From: Edaphocola aurantiacus
GTDB lineage: Bacteria > Bacteroidota > Bacteroidia > Chitinophagales > Chitinophagaceae
Assembly: GCF_019797745.1 (NCBI RefSeq)
Contig: NZ_VOSI01000004.1
Span: 1-64,000, forward strand
Reading direction: 5' to 3'
DNA length: 64,000 bases
How positions within the stretch are numbered: the stretch's first letter is position 1; each line of letters starts with the position of its first letter. The position numbers were made by a program, and so were the translations under genes. The notes beneath the pieces were generated by a model. The model made no database searches. It saw only the letters and a program-made list of their open reading frames with translations, and was not told the DNA's origin. Below are positions 7,627 to 15,527 of the stretch, piece after piece.

Positions 7627-8013
7627 ATGAGCAAAAGAAATAAAATCATTTACTGGATAGCTACGGTCTGGCTGTCTTTAGGTATGGTCTCTACGGCAAT
7701 TGTGCAACTGATCCCGGTGGAGGAAGAAGCAGAAAAGATGAAAGCACTGGGTTATCCGTCCTATTTTTTGACTATACTGGGTGTGTGGAAACTGTTGGGT
7801 GTTGTTGCCGTATTGGTTCCTAAGTTTCCGGTACTGAAAGAATGGGCATATGCCGGGTTCTTCTTTGCTATGACCGGTGCGGCTATATCGCATATAGCTA
7901 TGAGTGATCCTATGGGAGAAATTTTTCCCTCACTATTGCTGCTGTTACTGACTATTGTATCCTGGTATTTCCGCCCGGCTGCACGAAAAACATTAACTTT
8001 AAGCCACAATTAA
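7627..8013 (+). CDS. DoxX-like small membrane protein
   Basis: A 128-residue protein with four hydrophobic segments (about residues 8-27, 45-63, 72-90 and 97-115), as in DoxX/DoxD-like families. KALGYPSYFLTILGVWKLLGVVAVLVP is a typical DoxX helix pair. The biochemical role of this family is poorly known; it is often linked to membrane redox or quinone chemistry. It starts 7 bp after the SRPBCC gene stop in the ArsR-led operon. Confidence 0.85.
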   Translation: MSKRNKIIYWIATVWLSLGMVSTAIVQLIPVEEEAEKMKALGYPSYFLTILGVWKLLGVVAVLVPKFPVLKEWAYAGFFFAMTGAAISHIAMSDPMGEIFPSLLLLLLTIVSWYFRPAARKTLTLSHN

Positions 8014-8017
8014 TACT

Positions 8018-8596
8018 ATGAATCCGAAAGTAGATTTCTTTTTTGATAAGGCCACCAAATGGCATGACGAACAAAGGCTGCTGCGCACTATTGTCCTGGA
8101 TTGCCAGCTTAAAGAAGAGCTGAAGTGGGGTGTGCCCTGCTATACTTATCAGGACAAGAATATAATCCTCATTCACTCCTTTAAGGAGTATTGTGCGGTG
8201 CTATTTGTGAAAGGCGCTTTGCTGAAAGATCCGAAAGGAATACTCATACAGCAGACGGAAAATGTGCAGTCGGCCAGGCAGGTTCGCTTCACATCCGTGG
8301 CCGATATAGAGGCTGTGCAGGAAACCCTGAAGCAGTACATATTTGAAGCGGTGGAAATAGAAGAGTCGGGCGAAAAAGTAGCACTGAAGAAAACAAAAGA
8401 CTATGCCATACCGGAAGAGTTTCAGGAGCAGCTCGATAGTAATGCTGCGCTGAATGAAGCCTTTTTCGCGTTGACTCCCGGAAGACAAAGGGCTTATCTT
8501 TTTTATTTCGGACAAGCGAAACAATCGAAGACGCGCGCTTCCCGGGTAGAGAAATGTATTCCGCAAATCATGGAAGGCAAGGGCCTGGACGATTAG
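8018..8596 (+). CDS. YdeI/DUF1801-like protein
   Basis: A 192-residue soluble protein. The N-terminal ~115 residues resemble DUF1801 (YdhG-like): EELKWGVPCYTYQDKNIILIHSFKEYCAVLFVKGALL is the typical core. The C-terminal part (IPEEFQEQLDSNAALNEAFFALTPGRQRAYLFYFGQAKQ.KTRASRVEKCIPQI, positions ~135-185) matches the YdeI/OmpD-associated helical domain. Function is unknown. It begins 5 bp after the DoxX gene, so it belongs to the same operon. Confidence 0.85.
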   Translation: MNPKVDFFFDKATKWHDEQRLLRTIVLDCQLKEELKWGVPCYTYQDKNIILIHSFKEYCAVLFVKGALLKDPKGILIQQTENVQSARQVRFTSVADIEAVQETLKQYIFEAVEIEESGEKVALKKTKDYAIPEEFQEQLDSNAALNEAFFALTPGRQRAYLFYFGQAKQSKTRASRVEKCIPQIMEGKGLDD

Positions 8597-8650
8597 GTAC
8601 TGTCCGGCTGATCTTTAAAAGCATCATAATACTCCTCTCAATCTATTGAT

Positions 8651-9217
8651 ATGAAAAGTAACAAAAAGACCGTAGCACCAGAAGTGCAGCAGGAGCTGCT
8701 AGATATACTGCAGGCGCGTTTTGAAAAAAATAAAGGCCGGCACGAAGGCATCAGCTGGGCTAAAGTACAGGCCAGACTAGAATCCCATCCCGATAAACTC
8801 TGGTCACTTAATGAAATGGAAATGACCGGAGGTGAGCCGGATGTAATTGGTTACAATAAAAAAACAGATGAGTACCTCTTTGTAGACTGCGCCGCAGAAA
8901 GCCCTAAAGGCCGCAGAAGCGTCTGTTTTGACCATGAGGCACTGGAATCCAGGAAAGAGCATAAGCCCAAACATAGTGCATTGGGTATGGCTGCAGAAAT
9001 GGGTGCTGCATTGCTTACAGAAGCACAATACCGGGAGCTGCAGGAGCTGGGCGCCTTTGATCTGAAAACATCCAGCTGGGTGCAGACACCGGAAGACATC
9101 CGTTCTCTGGGTGGTGCCCTGTTTTGTGACCGGCGTTACAACACTGTATTTACCTACCACAACGGTGCCGAATCATACTATGCTGCACGCGGTTTTCGTG
9201 TTGCACTAACCGTGTAA
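8651..9217 (+). CDS. DUF4256-family protein
   Basis: A 188-residue soluble protein that I recognise as DUF4256: W.KVQARLESHPDKLWSLNEMEMTGGEPDVIGYN near the start, then FVDCAAESPKGRRSVCFDHEAL and LG.EMGAALLTEAQYRELQELG.FD.KTSSWV.TP..IRSLGGALFCDRRY.TVF.YHNGAESYYAARGFR. The biochemical function of this family is unknown. It closes the ArsR-led operon after a 54-bp gap and is followed by a terminator hairpin. Confidence 0.85.
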   Translation: MKSNKKTVAPEVQQELLDILQARFEKNKGRHEGISWAKVQARLESHPDKLWSLNEMEMTGGEPDVIGYNKKTDEYLFVDCAAESPKGRRSVCFDHEALESRKEHKPKHSALGMAAEMGAALLTEAQYRELQELGAFDLKTSSWVQTPEDIRSLGGALFCDRRYNTVFTYHNGAESYYAARGFRVALTV

Positions 9218-9220
9218 TGA

Positions 9221-9263
9221 AAAGCTGCTTCCTGCTTGTATACAGACAATCAGGAAGCGCTTT
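9221..9263. terminator. Bidirectional terminator between convergent genes
   Basis: Arms 9221-9234 and 9251-9263 pair with one bulged base around a 16-nt loop (core gcttcctg / caggaagc, A run before, T run after). It sits between the DUF4256 gene and the minus-strand gene ending at 9274. Confidence 0.7.
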
Positions 9264-9273
9264 ATATATTGGA

Positions 9274-9570
9274 TTAACGAATAGTAAAGTCCTGAGTCAC
9301 ACCACAGATCTCGAAGCGGTAGTTGCCGTTTTTCAGTTCCGCTGTATTTACAGCAATCTTGCCATTGCGGGTTACGCTTCCTTTCTTGATCACTTCTCCT
9401 TTGTCATTTTTGATATAGAAAGTCGTATTGGTCATAATATTGCCCAGTTCGATTTCGATTACCGGATGTGCCGATTTGTAATACACCAGTTTGCTGGCAG
9501 TAGATTGTGCCTGTGCAGAAAAGCCAGAGAATGCTGCGATAGCTACGATTGCGAAGAATAATTTTTTCAT
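9274..9570 (-). CDS. Small secreted protein with a T9SS-CTD-like beta domain
   Basis: A 98-residue protein with a clean signal peptide (MKKLFFAIVAIAAFSGFSAQA). The mature part of ~77 residues looks like a single beta sandwich: TTFYIKNDKGEVIKKGSVTRNGKIAVNTAELKNGNYRFEI has the strand pattern of T9SS sorting domains or DUF3244-like domains, but nothing precedes it as cargo. A -7 element TATGTTTG lies on the minus strand at 9622-9629. Function is unknown. Confidence 0.75.
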   Translation of the reverse strand: MKKLFFAIVAIAAFSGFSAQAQSTASKLVYYKSAHPVIEIELGNIMTNTTFYIKNDKGEVIKKGSVTRNGKIAVNTAELKNGNYRFEICGVTQDFTIR

Positions 9571-9758
9571 AATATTTAGTTTTTGATGAGTGATTAAGAT
9601 TATTTGTTTGTTTTTCTAATGCAAACATACTCCGCCCCTGCACGGTGTGCCAGCACTTTTCGACCAGTTAGGGATAGCACTCGATGAACATTCGTCGGGT
9701 AAAATCGGGCGTTCGTCGTAGAACCATTGCTGGCACTGCATTTCAAGCTGCTTTTTGC

Positions 9759-9789
9759 TTGGTAAATAGGGAATCAGTTTGTATATTAG
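9759..9789 (+). promoter_or_regulatory. Probable promoter of the 9798 gene
   Basis: TTG (9759-9761), 20-bp spacer, TATATTAG (9782-9789): one mismatch from TAnnTTTG. Transcription would begin about 3-4 nt before the ATG at 9798, so the mRNA would be nearly leaderless if that ATG is used. Confidence 0.5.
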
Positions 9790-9797
9790 TATACTAA

Positions 9798-10277
9798 ATG
9801 TTAGTCAAGCCTATGCATACAAAGCTGATCGAGACCATGTTTAATACACTGGATGCCCTGACCGGAACCTGGTATGTACACTATACCAATTTTCCGATGT
9901 GGCTGAAAGGAGATAAGAAAGAACCATCATTTCATTATCGTATCGTGGCCGGAACGGAAGGCCCCGAGCTGGAGGACACAGTTTTCTACATGAAAGGACT
10001 GGAGCAAAAGCGGATCAGGGGCTGGGATAAACCCATCAATAAGGAATGTACTAAGTTTGAATGGAGAGGCAAAGGGCTACTGACACTCGTTCGGTCTAAA
10101 TGGGAATGGGTGCATATGGATGATGATTTTGCACTGATCTTTTTTGAGCGCACTTTATTTACGCCTAAAGGCTATGATATTATCTGCCGGGAAAAAGTCC
10201 TGAGTCCGGAGGTACATGAGGCTATTGTCCGCTTCCTGGACGAGCAGGATATCTGGGGCATGCAGCGGATACGATAA
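9798..10277 (+). CDS. Hypothetical soluble protein, possibly lipocalin-like
   Basis: A 159-residue protein without signal peptide. After a short helix (ETMFNTLDALTGTWYVHYTNFPMWL) it shows alternating strands rich in aromatic residues (FHYRIVAG, LEDTVFYM, FEWRGKGLLTLVRSKWEWVHM, DFALIFFERTLF) and a C-terminal helix (EAIVRFLDEQDIWGM). The GTWY opening and strand pattern recall small lipocalin-like or calycin folds; I cannot name a family. Starts at 9813 or 9837 are also possible. Confidence 0.65.
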   Translation: MLVKPMHTKLIETMFNTLDALTGTWYVHYTNFPMWLKGDKKEPSFHYRIVAGTEGPELEDTVFYMKGLEQKRIRGWDKPINKECTKFEWRGKGLLTLVRSKWEWVHMDDDFALIFFERTLFTPKGYDIICREKVLSPEVHEAIVRFLDEQDIWGMQRIR

Positions 10278-10308
10278 TGACCGTATTTACAATACAGACA
10301 ATGAACTA

Positions 10309-10346
10309 TAAAGCCCCCGTATGAATTAAATCATACAGGGGCTTTA
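10309..10346. terminator. Bidirectional terminator
   Basis: Arms of 16 nt (10309-10324 and 10331-10346) with one mismatch, 6-nt loop and GC core; lies between the convergent genes ending at 10277 and 10383. Confidence 0.85.
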
Positions 10347-10382
10347 GTAATATTAATTAATGTAGCATGTATAATTGCTGCA

Positions 10383-10883
10383 CTAAAACTGCATAAAAGC
10401 TTCTATCTGCTGTTCAATGTTCATGCGGGTACTGTCATGCTTAAAGCTACCGTCTTCCAGCAGTTCTTCATTGATTTTAGAGATGGGCAGTTTGTTATAG
10501 TGCACATGCATTTTCAGATAATGCAGGATATTAGACAGATGATCCAGTCCGCGGGCATTGCCGCCACGGCCGTCTGCAAGGCCCACCAGCAGTGCTTTTT
10601 TATGCCACCAGCATTTGCGGATGTCGGAGCTGTCCATCATCGTTTTCAATATACCCGGAAAGCTGCCGTTATATTCTGGCAGCACAAATATGAATTTCTC
10701 TGAAGGGATCAGCCATTCAGACTCTACCTGCTTAAATGCCTCGCTGCGGTAATGTACATCCATATCCTTCAGAGAGAACAAATGTACATCGGACGTGCGT
10801 TGGCGTACTATGTTATAGTAATATTCAGCTACTTTCAGTGTATTGCTACCAGCTCTGTTGGTGCCGGAAATAATCGTAATCAT
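10383..10883 (-). CDS. NAD(P)H-dependent FMN reductase family protein
   Basis: A 166-residue flavodoxin-like protein. MITIISGTNRAGSNTLKVA holds the FMN phosphate-binding loop (SGTNRAGSNT, residues 6-15) directly after the first strand, and FVLPEYNGSFPGILKTMMD is the family's P-Y-N-G-S/x-P-G-x-L-K motif. LLVGLADGRGGNARGLDHL is the third FMN contact region. These enzymes reduce flavins or quinones with NAD(P)H. The start at 10883 is well supported: the longer frame (to 10919) would run through the promoter, and the -7 element ends 4 bp before this ATG. Confidence 0.9.
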   Translation of the reverse strand: MITIISGTNRAGSNTLKVAEYYYNIVRQRTSDVHLFSLKDMDVHYRSEAFKQVESEWLIPSEKFIFVLPEYNGSFPGILKTMMDSSDIRKCWWHKKALLVGLADGRGGNARGLDHLSNILHYLKMHVHYNKLPISKINEELLEDGSFKHDSTRMNIEQQIEAFMQF

Positions 10884-10887
10884 ACTG

Positions 10888-10919
10888 CAAATATAGCTCC
10901 TGAACCGCCTTGTCTCCAA
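10888..10919 (-). promoter_or_regulatory. Promoter giving a leaderless FMN-reductase mRNA
   Basis: On the minus strand: TTG (10919-10917), 21-bp spacer, TATATTTG (10895-10888), then 4 nt and ATG at 10883. With the usual -7 spacing, transcription starts at or within a base of the A of ATG. Confidence 0.75.
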
Positions 10920-11001
10920 ATGCCATAAAAGACATATGATCAGGAATCTGTCACAAAAAATAATTACGGCAGTTTGGTATCTGAAATGGCATAAATGTTA
11001 T

Positions 11002-11009
11002 TACCTTTG
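11002..11009 (+). promoter_or_regulatory. -7 promoter element of the ccmC unit
   Basis: TACCTTTG fits TAnnTTTG. No TTG at the usual 19-21 bp spacing is visible. The leader to the ATG at 11052 would be about 38 nt. Confidence 0.5.
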
Positions 11010-11051
11010 TCGGATTAATAATAAATTAATATAGCCTTTGCTATTCTTATT

Positions 11052-11720
11052 ATGCGAAAAATCTGGTGGAAAGTTGTCTGTGTCCTTTTACTCTCTGTAA
11101 CCATTATTGTAGGACTCCTGATGCCGGTACCGGCACTGAACATTCTCAATGAAACGATTCGTAACCTGTATTTCCACGTACCGATGTGGTTCGGTATGAT
11201 GCTTCTTTTTACAGTTAGTCTCGTTTATGCTATCCGTTTCCTGAACACACAGAATCTGAAGTTTGATATCTATACCGAACAGTTTGCCAAAGTGGGTATC
11301 CTGTACGGTTCTTTAGGTATGGTTACTGGTATGGAATGGGCCCGTTTTACCTGGGGAGAGTTCTGGAGTAATGATCCTAAGCAGCTGGCATCTGCGCTGA
11401 GCTTACTGATCTATTTTGCGTATATGGCCCTGCGCGGAGCAGTACCTGATTACGACAAAAAAGCCAAAATATCGGCAGTATACAATGTCTTTGCCTATTT
11501 TATCATGATCCCTCTGATCATGATTCTGCCACGCCTTACTGCATCTCTGCACCCGGGCAATGGTGGTAATCCCGGATTTGGTGACCTGGCTCCTTCAATG
11601 CGCCCGGTATTCTATACAGCAGTGTTTGGCTGGTTCCTGTTAGGATGCTGGATTGCTACACTGGGTATACGGTACCAGCTGGTGGCCAAGAAAGATTTGC
11701 TGACTGGCGGCGGAAAATAA
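11052..11720 (+). CDS. ccmC: CcmC-type heme export / cytochrome c maturation membrane protein
   Basis: A 222-residue protein with six hydrophobic segments. It has the CcmC/CcsA family marks: a periplasmic heme-handling tryptophan-rich loop (EWARFTWGEFWSNDPKQLASAL, about residues 96-117), RNLYFHVPMWFGMM with a conserved His, and LPRLTASLHPGN with a second His. It should handle heme at the periplasmic face for delivery to apocytochromes c. A CcmD-like small protein follows, but ccmA and ccmB are not adjacent. Glutamate dehydrogenase lies downstream in the same direction, probably unrelated in function. Confidence 0.9.
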   Translation: MRKIWWKVVCVLLLSVTIIVGLLMPVPALNILNETIRNLYFHVPMWFGMMLLFTVSLVYAIRFLNTQNLKFDIYTEQFAKVGILYGSLGMVTGMEWARFTWGEFWSNDPKQLASALSLLIYFAYMALRGAVPDYDKKAKISAVYNVFAYFIMIPLIMILPRLTASLHPGNGGNPGFGDLAPSMRPVFYTAVFGWFLLGCWIATLGIRYQLVAKKDLLTGGGK

Positions 11721-11770
11721 ATAGATGTACTCAATAAAGTAAGTAATAAAGAAAAAACACTTTTAATACT

Positions 11771-12010
11771 ATGCGTTTAAAACACATACAATCATATTTG
11801 GCTAAGCTGATCTTGTGTCTGTCAGCTGTACTATTACCGCTGATCACTAATGCCCAGGATACCGGCAAGGTGGCCATGGCAGACCAAATGAGAGGTGACG
11901 GAAAAATATATGTAGTTGTAACCGTAATTTTTACTATTTTTTTAGGAATAATTTTATATTTGTTTACTATCGAAAAGAAAATTAAAAAGATAGAGCAAAA
12001 TCAACCATAA
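11771..12010 (+). CDS. ccmD: CcmD-family small membrane protein
   Basis: A 79-residue protein with an N-terminal hydrophobic segment ending in ALIT-type signal ([20 protein letters not shown]) and a second membrane helix ([18 protein letters not shown]) followed by a basic tail (KKIKKIEQ). Length, position right after ccmC and the tail match CcmD-like proteins, which bridge CcmC and the heme chaperone in system I. The extra N-terminal signal is common in the Bacteroidota variants. The symbol rests mainly on context. Confidence 0.75.
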   Translation: MRLKHIQSYLAKLILCLSAVLLPLITNAQDTGKVAMADQMRGDGKIYVVVTVIFTIFLGIILYLFTIEKKIKKIEQNQP

Positions 12011-12038
12011 TTTTAATAACCAAAATCAACTAAAAAGT

Positions 12039-13460
12039 ATGTCAGCATCACACAGCGAATACAGCTTCTTTCAGGGAGTAGAGCGTAATTTTGATAAGGC
12101 AGCTAAATTTACTCGTTTTGAAAAAGGTATCTTAGAGCAGATTAAAGCTTGTAACTCGATATTGAAAATCAAATTCCCGGTAAAAATCGGCAATGAAGTA
12201 GAGGTAATTGAAGCCTACCGTGTACAGCACTCTCACCACAAATTACCTTGTAAAGGAGGTATTCGTTACAGCATGGATGTAAACCAGGATGAGGTGATGG
12301 CGCTGGCAGCACTGATGACCTACAAATGTGCGATGGTAAACGTACCGTTTGGTGGTGGTAAAGGTGGTATCAAGATTGATCCTAAAAAATACACTCCGTT
12401 TGAATTAGAAAAAATTACCCGTCGTTATACTTCTGAGCTGGCTAAGAAAAACTTTATCGGCCCTGGTATCGACGTTCCTGCTCCGGATTATGGTACAGGT
12501 GCCCGTGAGATGAGCTGGATCGTAGATACATACTCTTCTTTAAACCCTGGTGAGCTGAATGCACAAGCTTGTGTTACCGGTAAACCAATTGCACAGGGTG
12601 GTGTAAGAGGCCGTACAGAAGCAACCGGTCTGGGTGTATTCTACGGTATCCGCGAACTGGTAAATGTTGCAGAAGATATGCATGCTATCGGTCTGACTCC
12701 TGGTCTGGATGGTAAACGTGTTGTTGTGCAAGGTTTAGGTAATGTGGGTTACCACGCCGCTAAATTCTTCCAGGAATCAGGTTGTTTACTGGTAGGTCTG
12801 GCAGAATATGAAGGTGGTATTTACAACGAGAAAGGTCTTGACCTGGAAGCGGTAATGACTCACCGTAAGGAAACAGGTTCTATCCTGAACTTCCCTGGTG
12901 CACAGAATATTGCGCAAAGCGCAGAAACACTGGAAAAACCATGTGATATCCTGATCCCGGCCGCTCTGGAAGCCGTTATTAATGGTGATAATGCAGCGAA
13001 GATTCAGGCTAAAATTATCGGTGAAGCGGCTAATGGTCCGCTGACTCCGGAAGCTGATGAGATCCTGAACAAAAAAGGTGTACTGATTGTACCGGATATG
13101 TACCTGAATGCAGGTGGTGTAACCGTTTCTTACTTTGAGTGGTTGAAAAACCTGAGCCACGTTCGTTATGGTCGTCTGGAAAAACGTTTCAGCGAAAATA
13201 TGAATGCGGAAATCGTTAGAGGTGTAGAAAGCATTACCGGTAAATCATTCGGCGCTGTAGAGCGTAAAATGATTCTGCGTGGACCTGAAGAAGTTGATCT
13301 GGTATATTCCGGTCTGGAAGACACTATGATCGGTTCTTACCACGAGATCCGTGAAGCACTGAAAATGAATCAGGGTGTTGAAGATATGCGTACAGCAGCC
13401 TTCATCTGTGCCATCAACAAAGTTGGTGTTGCATACGAAGAGTTAGGTATCTTCCCTTAA
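12039..13460 (+). CDS. gdhA: Glutamate dehydrogenase (Glu/Leu/Phe/Val dehydrogenase family)
   Basis: A 473-residue cytoplasmic enzyme interconverting glutamate with 2-oxoglutarate and ammonium. The substrate site motif [11 protein letters not shown] (K72) and the core [18 protein letters not shown] (K96, K108) are intact, and the Rossmann loop [14 protein letters not shown] lies at about residue 228. The C-terminal region lacks the large extensions of the 115- or 180-kDa classes, so it is the small hexameric type; cofactor choice cannot be read with certainty. It starts 28 bp after the ccmD-like gene and ends before a strong terminator. Confidence 0.93.
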   Translation: MSASHSEYSFFQGVERNFDKAAKFTRFEKGILEQIKACNSILKIKFPVKIGNEVEVIEAYRVQHSHHKLPCKGGIRYSMDVNQDEVMALAALMTYKCAMVNVPFGGGKGGIKIDPKKYTPFELEKITRRYTSELAKKNFIGPGIDVPAPDYGTGAREMSWIVDTYSSLNPGELNAQACVTGKPIAQGGVRGRTEATGLGVFYGIRELVNVAEDMHAIGLTPGLDGKRVVVQGLGNVGYHAAKFFQESGCLLVGLAEYEGGIYNEKGLDLEAVMTHRKETGSILNFPGAQNIAQSAETLEKPCDILIPAALEAVINGDNAAKIQAKIIGEAANGPLTPEADEILNKKGVLIVPDMYLNAGGVTVSYFEWLKNLSHVRYGRLEKRFSENMNAEIVRGVESITGKSFGAVERKMILRGPEEVDLVYSGLEDTMIGSYHEIREALKMNQGVEDMRTAAFICAINKVGVAYEELGIFP

Positions 13461-13492
13461 CAGAAAATTAAGTAGTTTTTTTATTGATATCC

Positions 13493-13528
13493 AAAGTATT
13501 GCGCGCCGCAAGCGGCGCGCAATACTTT
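13493..13528 (+). terminator. Terminator after glutamate dehydrogenase
   Basis: Perfect 17-nt arms (13493-13509 and 13512-13528) with a 2-nt loop and an all-GC core (gcgcgccgc), followed by T residues. Confidence 0.92.
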
Positions 13529-13545
13529 TATAAGACTGTATTGCC

Positions 13546-13553
13546 TATATTTG
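13546..13553 (+). promoter_or_regulatory. -7 promoter element of the OmpA lipoprotein gene
   Basis: TATATTTG; the leader to ATG 13575 would be about 16 nt. The place where a -33 element would be lies within the T-rich end of the preceding terminator and shows no TTG. Confidence 0.6.
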
Positions 13554-13574
13554 CGATATAAATATGTATTTGAG

Positions 13575-14132
13575 ATGAAGAAGTATTTGTTTTTATTCCT
13601 GGCATTGGGTTCTGGCACAGCATTGATGACCACCGCTACATCCTGTAAAACCAAAAAACACGCCACTGCAAAGCAGCGTAAGGACATGAAGGATGTGTAT
13701 GAGACATTATCCAAATCCTTACCAGAGGCGAAGGTTACTTATGAAGATGATAAAGTAAAAGTAGTATTGCCGGAGGCATTACTGTTTGAGGTGAACTCCT
13801 CAATCGTAAATACCAGTTATCTGCCTTCTCTGGGAAAACTGGCAGCAGTTTTGAACAAATATCCCAAAACAAGTGTACTGGTAACCGGTTATACCGATAT
13901 ATCGGGCAACCTGGAGATGAATGAAAAACTGTCCTGGGAGCGTGCAGAAAGTGCAAAAGCAGCATTACTGCAAAGTGAAGTGAAAAATAAACGTGTTTAT
14001 ACCTGGGGTTTCGGCCCTAAAAATCCTGTTGCCAGCAATGAAACATTTGAGGGCCGCCAGCAAAACAGGAGGGTAGAGTTCGTGATATTATATAACTACC
14101 AGGATGAATATCCGGGTAAGGAGAAGGGCTAG
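13575..14132 (+). CDS. OmpA-family peptidoglycan-binding lipoprotein
   Basis: A 185-residue protein started at ATG 13575, 9 codons into the longest frame, because this ATG opens a lipoprotein signal (KKYLFLFLALGSGTALMTTATSC, lipobox TATSC). After a short linker with basic residues, residues ~70-180 form an OmpA C-terminal domain: LFEVNSSIVNTSYLPSLGKLAAVL, then VLVTGYTDISGNLEMNEKLSWERAESAKAAL and the NRRVEFVI end, which bind peptidoglycan diaminopimelate. It probably tethers the outer membrane to the wall. Its stop abuts the stop of lptB with no intergenic base. Confidence 0.9.
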   Translation: MKKYLFLFLALGSGTALMTTATSCKTKKHATAKQRKDMKDVYETLSKSLPEAKVTYEDDKVKVVLPEALLFEVNSSIVNTSYLPSLGKLAAVLNKYPKTSVLVTGYTDISGNLEMNEKLSWERAESAKAALLQSEVKNKRVYTWGFGPKNPVASNETFEGRQQNRRVEFVILYNYQDEYPGKEKG

Positions 14133-14894
14133 TTAGTTTACGTCGTATTTCTTACGGCGTAGCTCGAAGTGTTTACCAAGGTATACTCTGCGCACCTCTT
14201 CGTCTGCTGCAAGATCTTCAGCAGTTCCGGATTTCAATAATCTGCCTTCAAACATTAAGTAAGCCCTGTCGGTAATCGACAGGGTTTCGTTTACATTATG
14301 ATCCGTAATCAGGATACCGATGTTTTTGAATTTTAGTTTGGCTACAATCGCCTGAATGTCTTCTACCGCAATAGGGTCAATACCGGCAAATGGCTCATCC
14401 AGCAGGATGAATTTAGGATCTACCGCCAGTGCCCTTGCAATCTCTGTGCGACGACGTTCTCCACCACTCAGTACATCACCCATACTTTTACGTACATGTG
14501 TCAGGCGAAACTCTTCCAGCAAGCTTTCCAGTTTGTCTTTCTGTTCCTGGCGGGATAATTTTGTCATTTCCAGTACAGCAGCAATATTATCTTCCACAGA
14601 TAGTTTACGGAAGATGGAAGCCTCCTGCGGCAGGTAGCCGATACCCAGCTGCGCACGTTTGTACATAGGCAGTTTCGTGATATCCATATCATTCAGGAAT
14701 ACCTGTCCTTCATCCGGTTTTACCAGGCCCACAGTCATATAGAAAGAGGTCGTTTTACCCGCACCATTCGGACCCAGCAGTCCTACAATTTCGCCCTGCT
14801 GTACCTCTATAGATACATGATTTACTACAGTACGCTTGCCATACTTTTTAACCAGTTCAGTCGTATGTATTTTTTGATGGACCTGATCCTTCAT
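14133..14894 (-). CDS. lptB: LPS export ABC transporter ATPase
   Basis: A 253-residue ABC ATPase with Walker [10 protein letters not shown] (41-49), Q-loop [14 protein letters not shown], signature LSGGE (142-146), Walker B FILLDE (162-167) and H-loop H199. [19 protein letters not shown] and [17 protein letters not shown] are typical of LptB, which powers LPS extraction from the inner membrane with LptF/LptG. Those partners are not in the window. ATG 14894 is used rather than a TTG at 14912 because the latter lies inside the -7 element. Confidence 0.93.
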   Translation of the reverse strand: MKDQVHQKIHTTELVKKYGKRTVVNHVSIEVQQGEIVGLLGPNGAGKTTSFYMTVGLVKPDEGQVFLNDMDITKLPMYKRAQLGIGYLPQEASIFRKLSVEDNIAAVLEMTKLSRQEQKDKLESLLEEFRLTHVRKSMGDVLSGGERRRTEIARALAVDPKFILLDEPFAGIDPIAVEDIQAIVAKLKFKNIGILITDHNVNETLSITDRAYLMFEGRLLKSGTAEDLAADEEVRRVYLGKHFELRRKKYDVN

Positions 14895-14909
14895 CTGATA
14901 GTGTTTGCG

Positions 14910-14917
14910 CAAAAATA
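14910..14917 (-). promoter_or_regulatory. -7 promoter element of lptB
   Basis: TATTTTTG on the minus strand (14917 to 14910), 15 nt before the ATG at 14894. No TTG at ideal spacing. Confidence 0.55.
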
Positions 14918-15007
14918 GTAAAAAAAGAACCGTATAGGCTCACAATAAAAAGATAACAAATTAAGTTATGTTTACGGATTCCGGAGCGGAATTTGAATGA
15001 AATAGCA

Positions 15008-15015
15008 TAAATTTG
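15008..15015 (+). promoter_or_regulatory. -7 promoter element of the FKBP lipoprotein pair
   Basis: TAAATTTG, 23 nt upstream of ATG 15039, so the leader would be about 18 nt. No clear -33 element. Confidence 0.5.
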
Positions 15016-15038
15016 CGTTTACTTTTTTTGAACTGACG

Positions 15039-15524
15039 ATGATGAAATCCGTATTGTATACTATTCTGTCCGCTGCTATTCTGTCCACTGCCGTTTCCTG
15101 CAAGGATAAAAGCAGCAGTACCTGTGTGGATGTTAATATAACTATTCCGGAACGCGATTCTGTTGCCCTGAAGAATTATATAACCAATAACAGTATTAAC
15201 GCTGAATATGACAGCAGGGGTTTTTATTATAAAATCCAGAACCCGGGATCGAGCAAAAAGCCATCGCAATGCGCTACCATTATGATCGATTACTCCGGTA
15301 AGCTGGTGAATGGTACGGTGTTCGATTCCAATAATAACCAGACCTTCTCCCTTTTATCATTGATTTCGGGATGGAGAATGGGCATGCCATTAGTAGGAGA
15401 AGGTGGAGAGATCATCCTGTACCTGCCACCTGCATTGGGATACGGTGATGAGGATAACGGGCCTATTCCCGGAGGTTCTATCACTATTTTTACCATTAAG
15501 CTTCATAGCATTACAAAAGATTAA
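15039..15524 (+). CDS. FKBP-type peptidyl-prolyl isomerase lipoprotein
   Basis: A 161-residue lipoprotein (signal MMKSVLYTILSAAILSTAVSC, lipobox TAVSC). The C-terminal ~90 residues are an FKBP domain: MIDYSGKLVNGTVFDSN, SLISGWRMGMPLVGEGGEIILYLPPALGYG and GSITIFTIKLHSI match the family's V.Y.G.L.dG..FDSS, GW..g...M..G, iPp.l.YG and L.F.veL motifs. It is expected to help fold envelope proteins. The next gene is a paralog starting 3 bp after its stop, so the two are cotranscribed. Confidence 0.88.
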   Translation: MMKSVLYTILSAAILSTAVSCKDKSSSTCVDVNITIPERDSVALKNYITNNSINAEYDSRGFYYKIQNPGSSKKPSQCATIMIDYSGKLVNGTVFDSNNNQTFSLLSLISGWRMGMPLVGEGGEIILYLPPALGYGDEDNGPIPGGSITIFTIKLHSITKD

Positions 15525-15527
15525 TTT

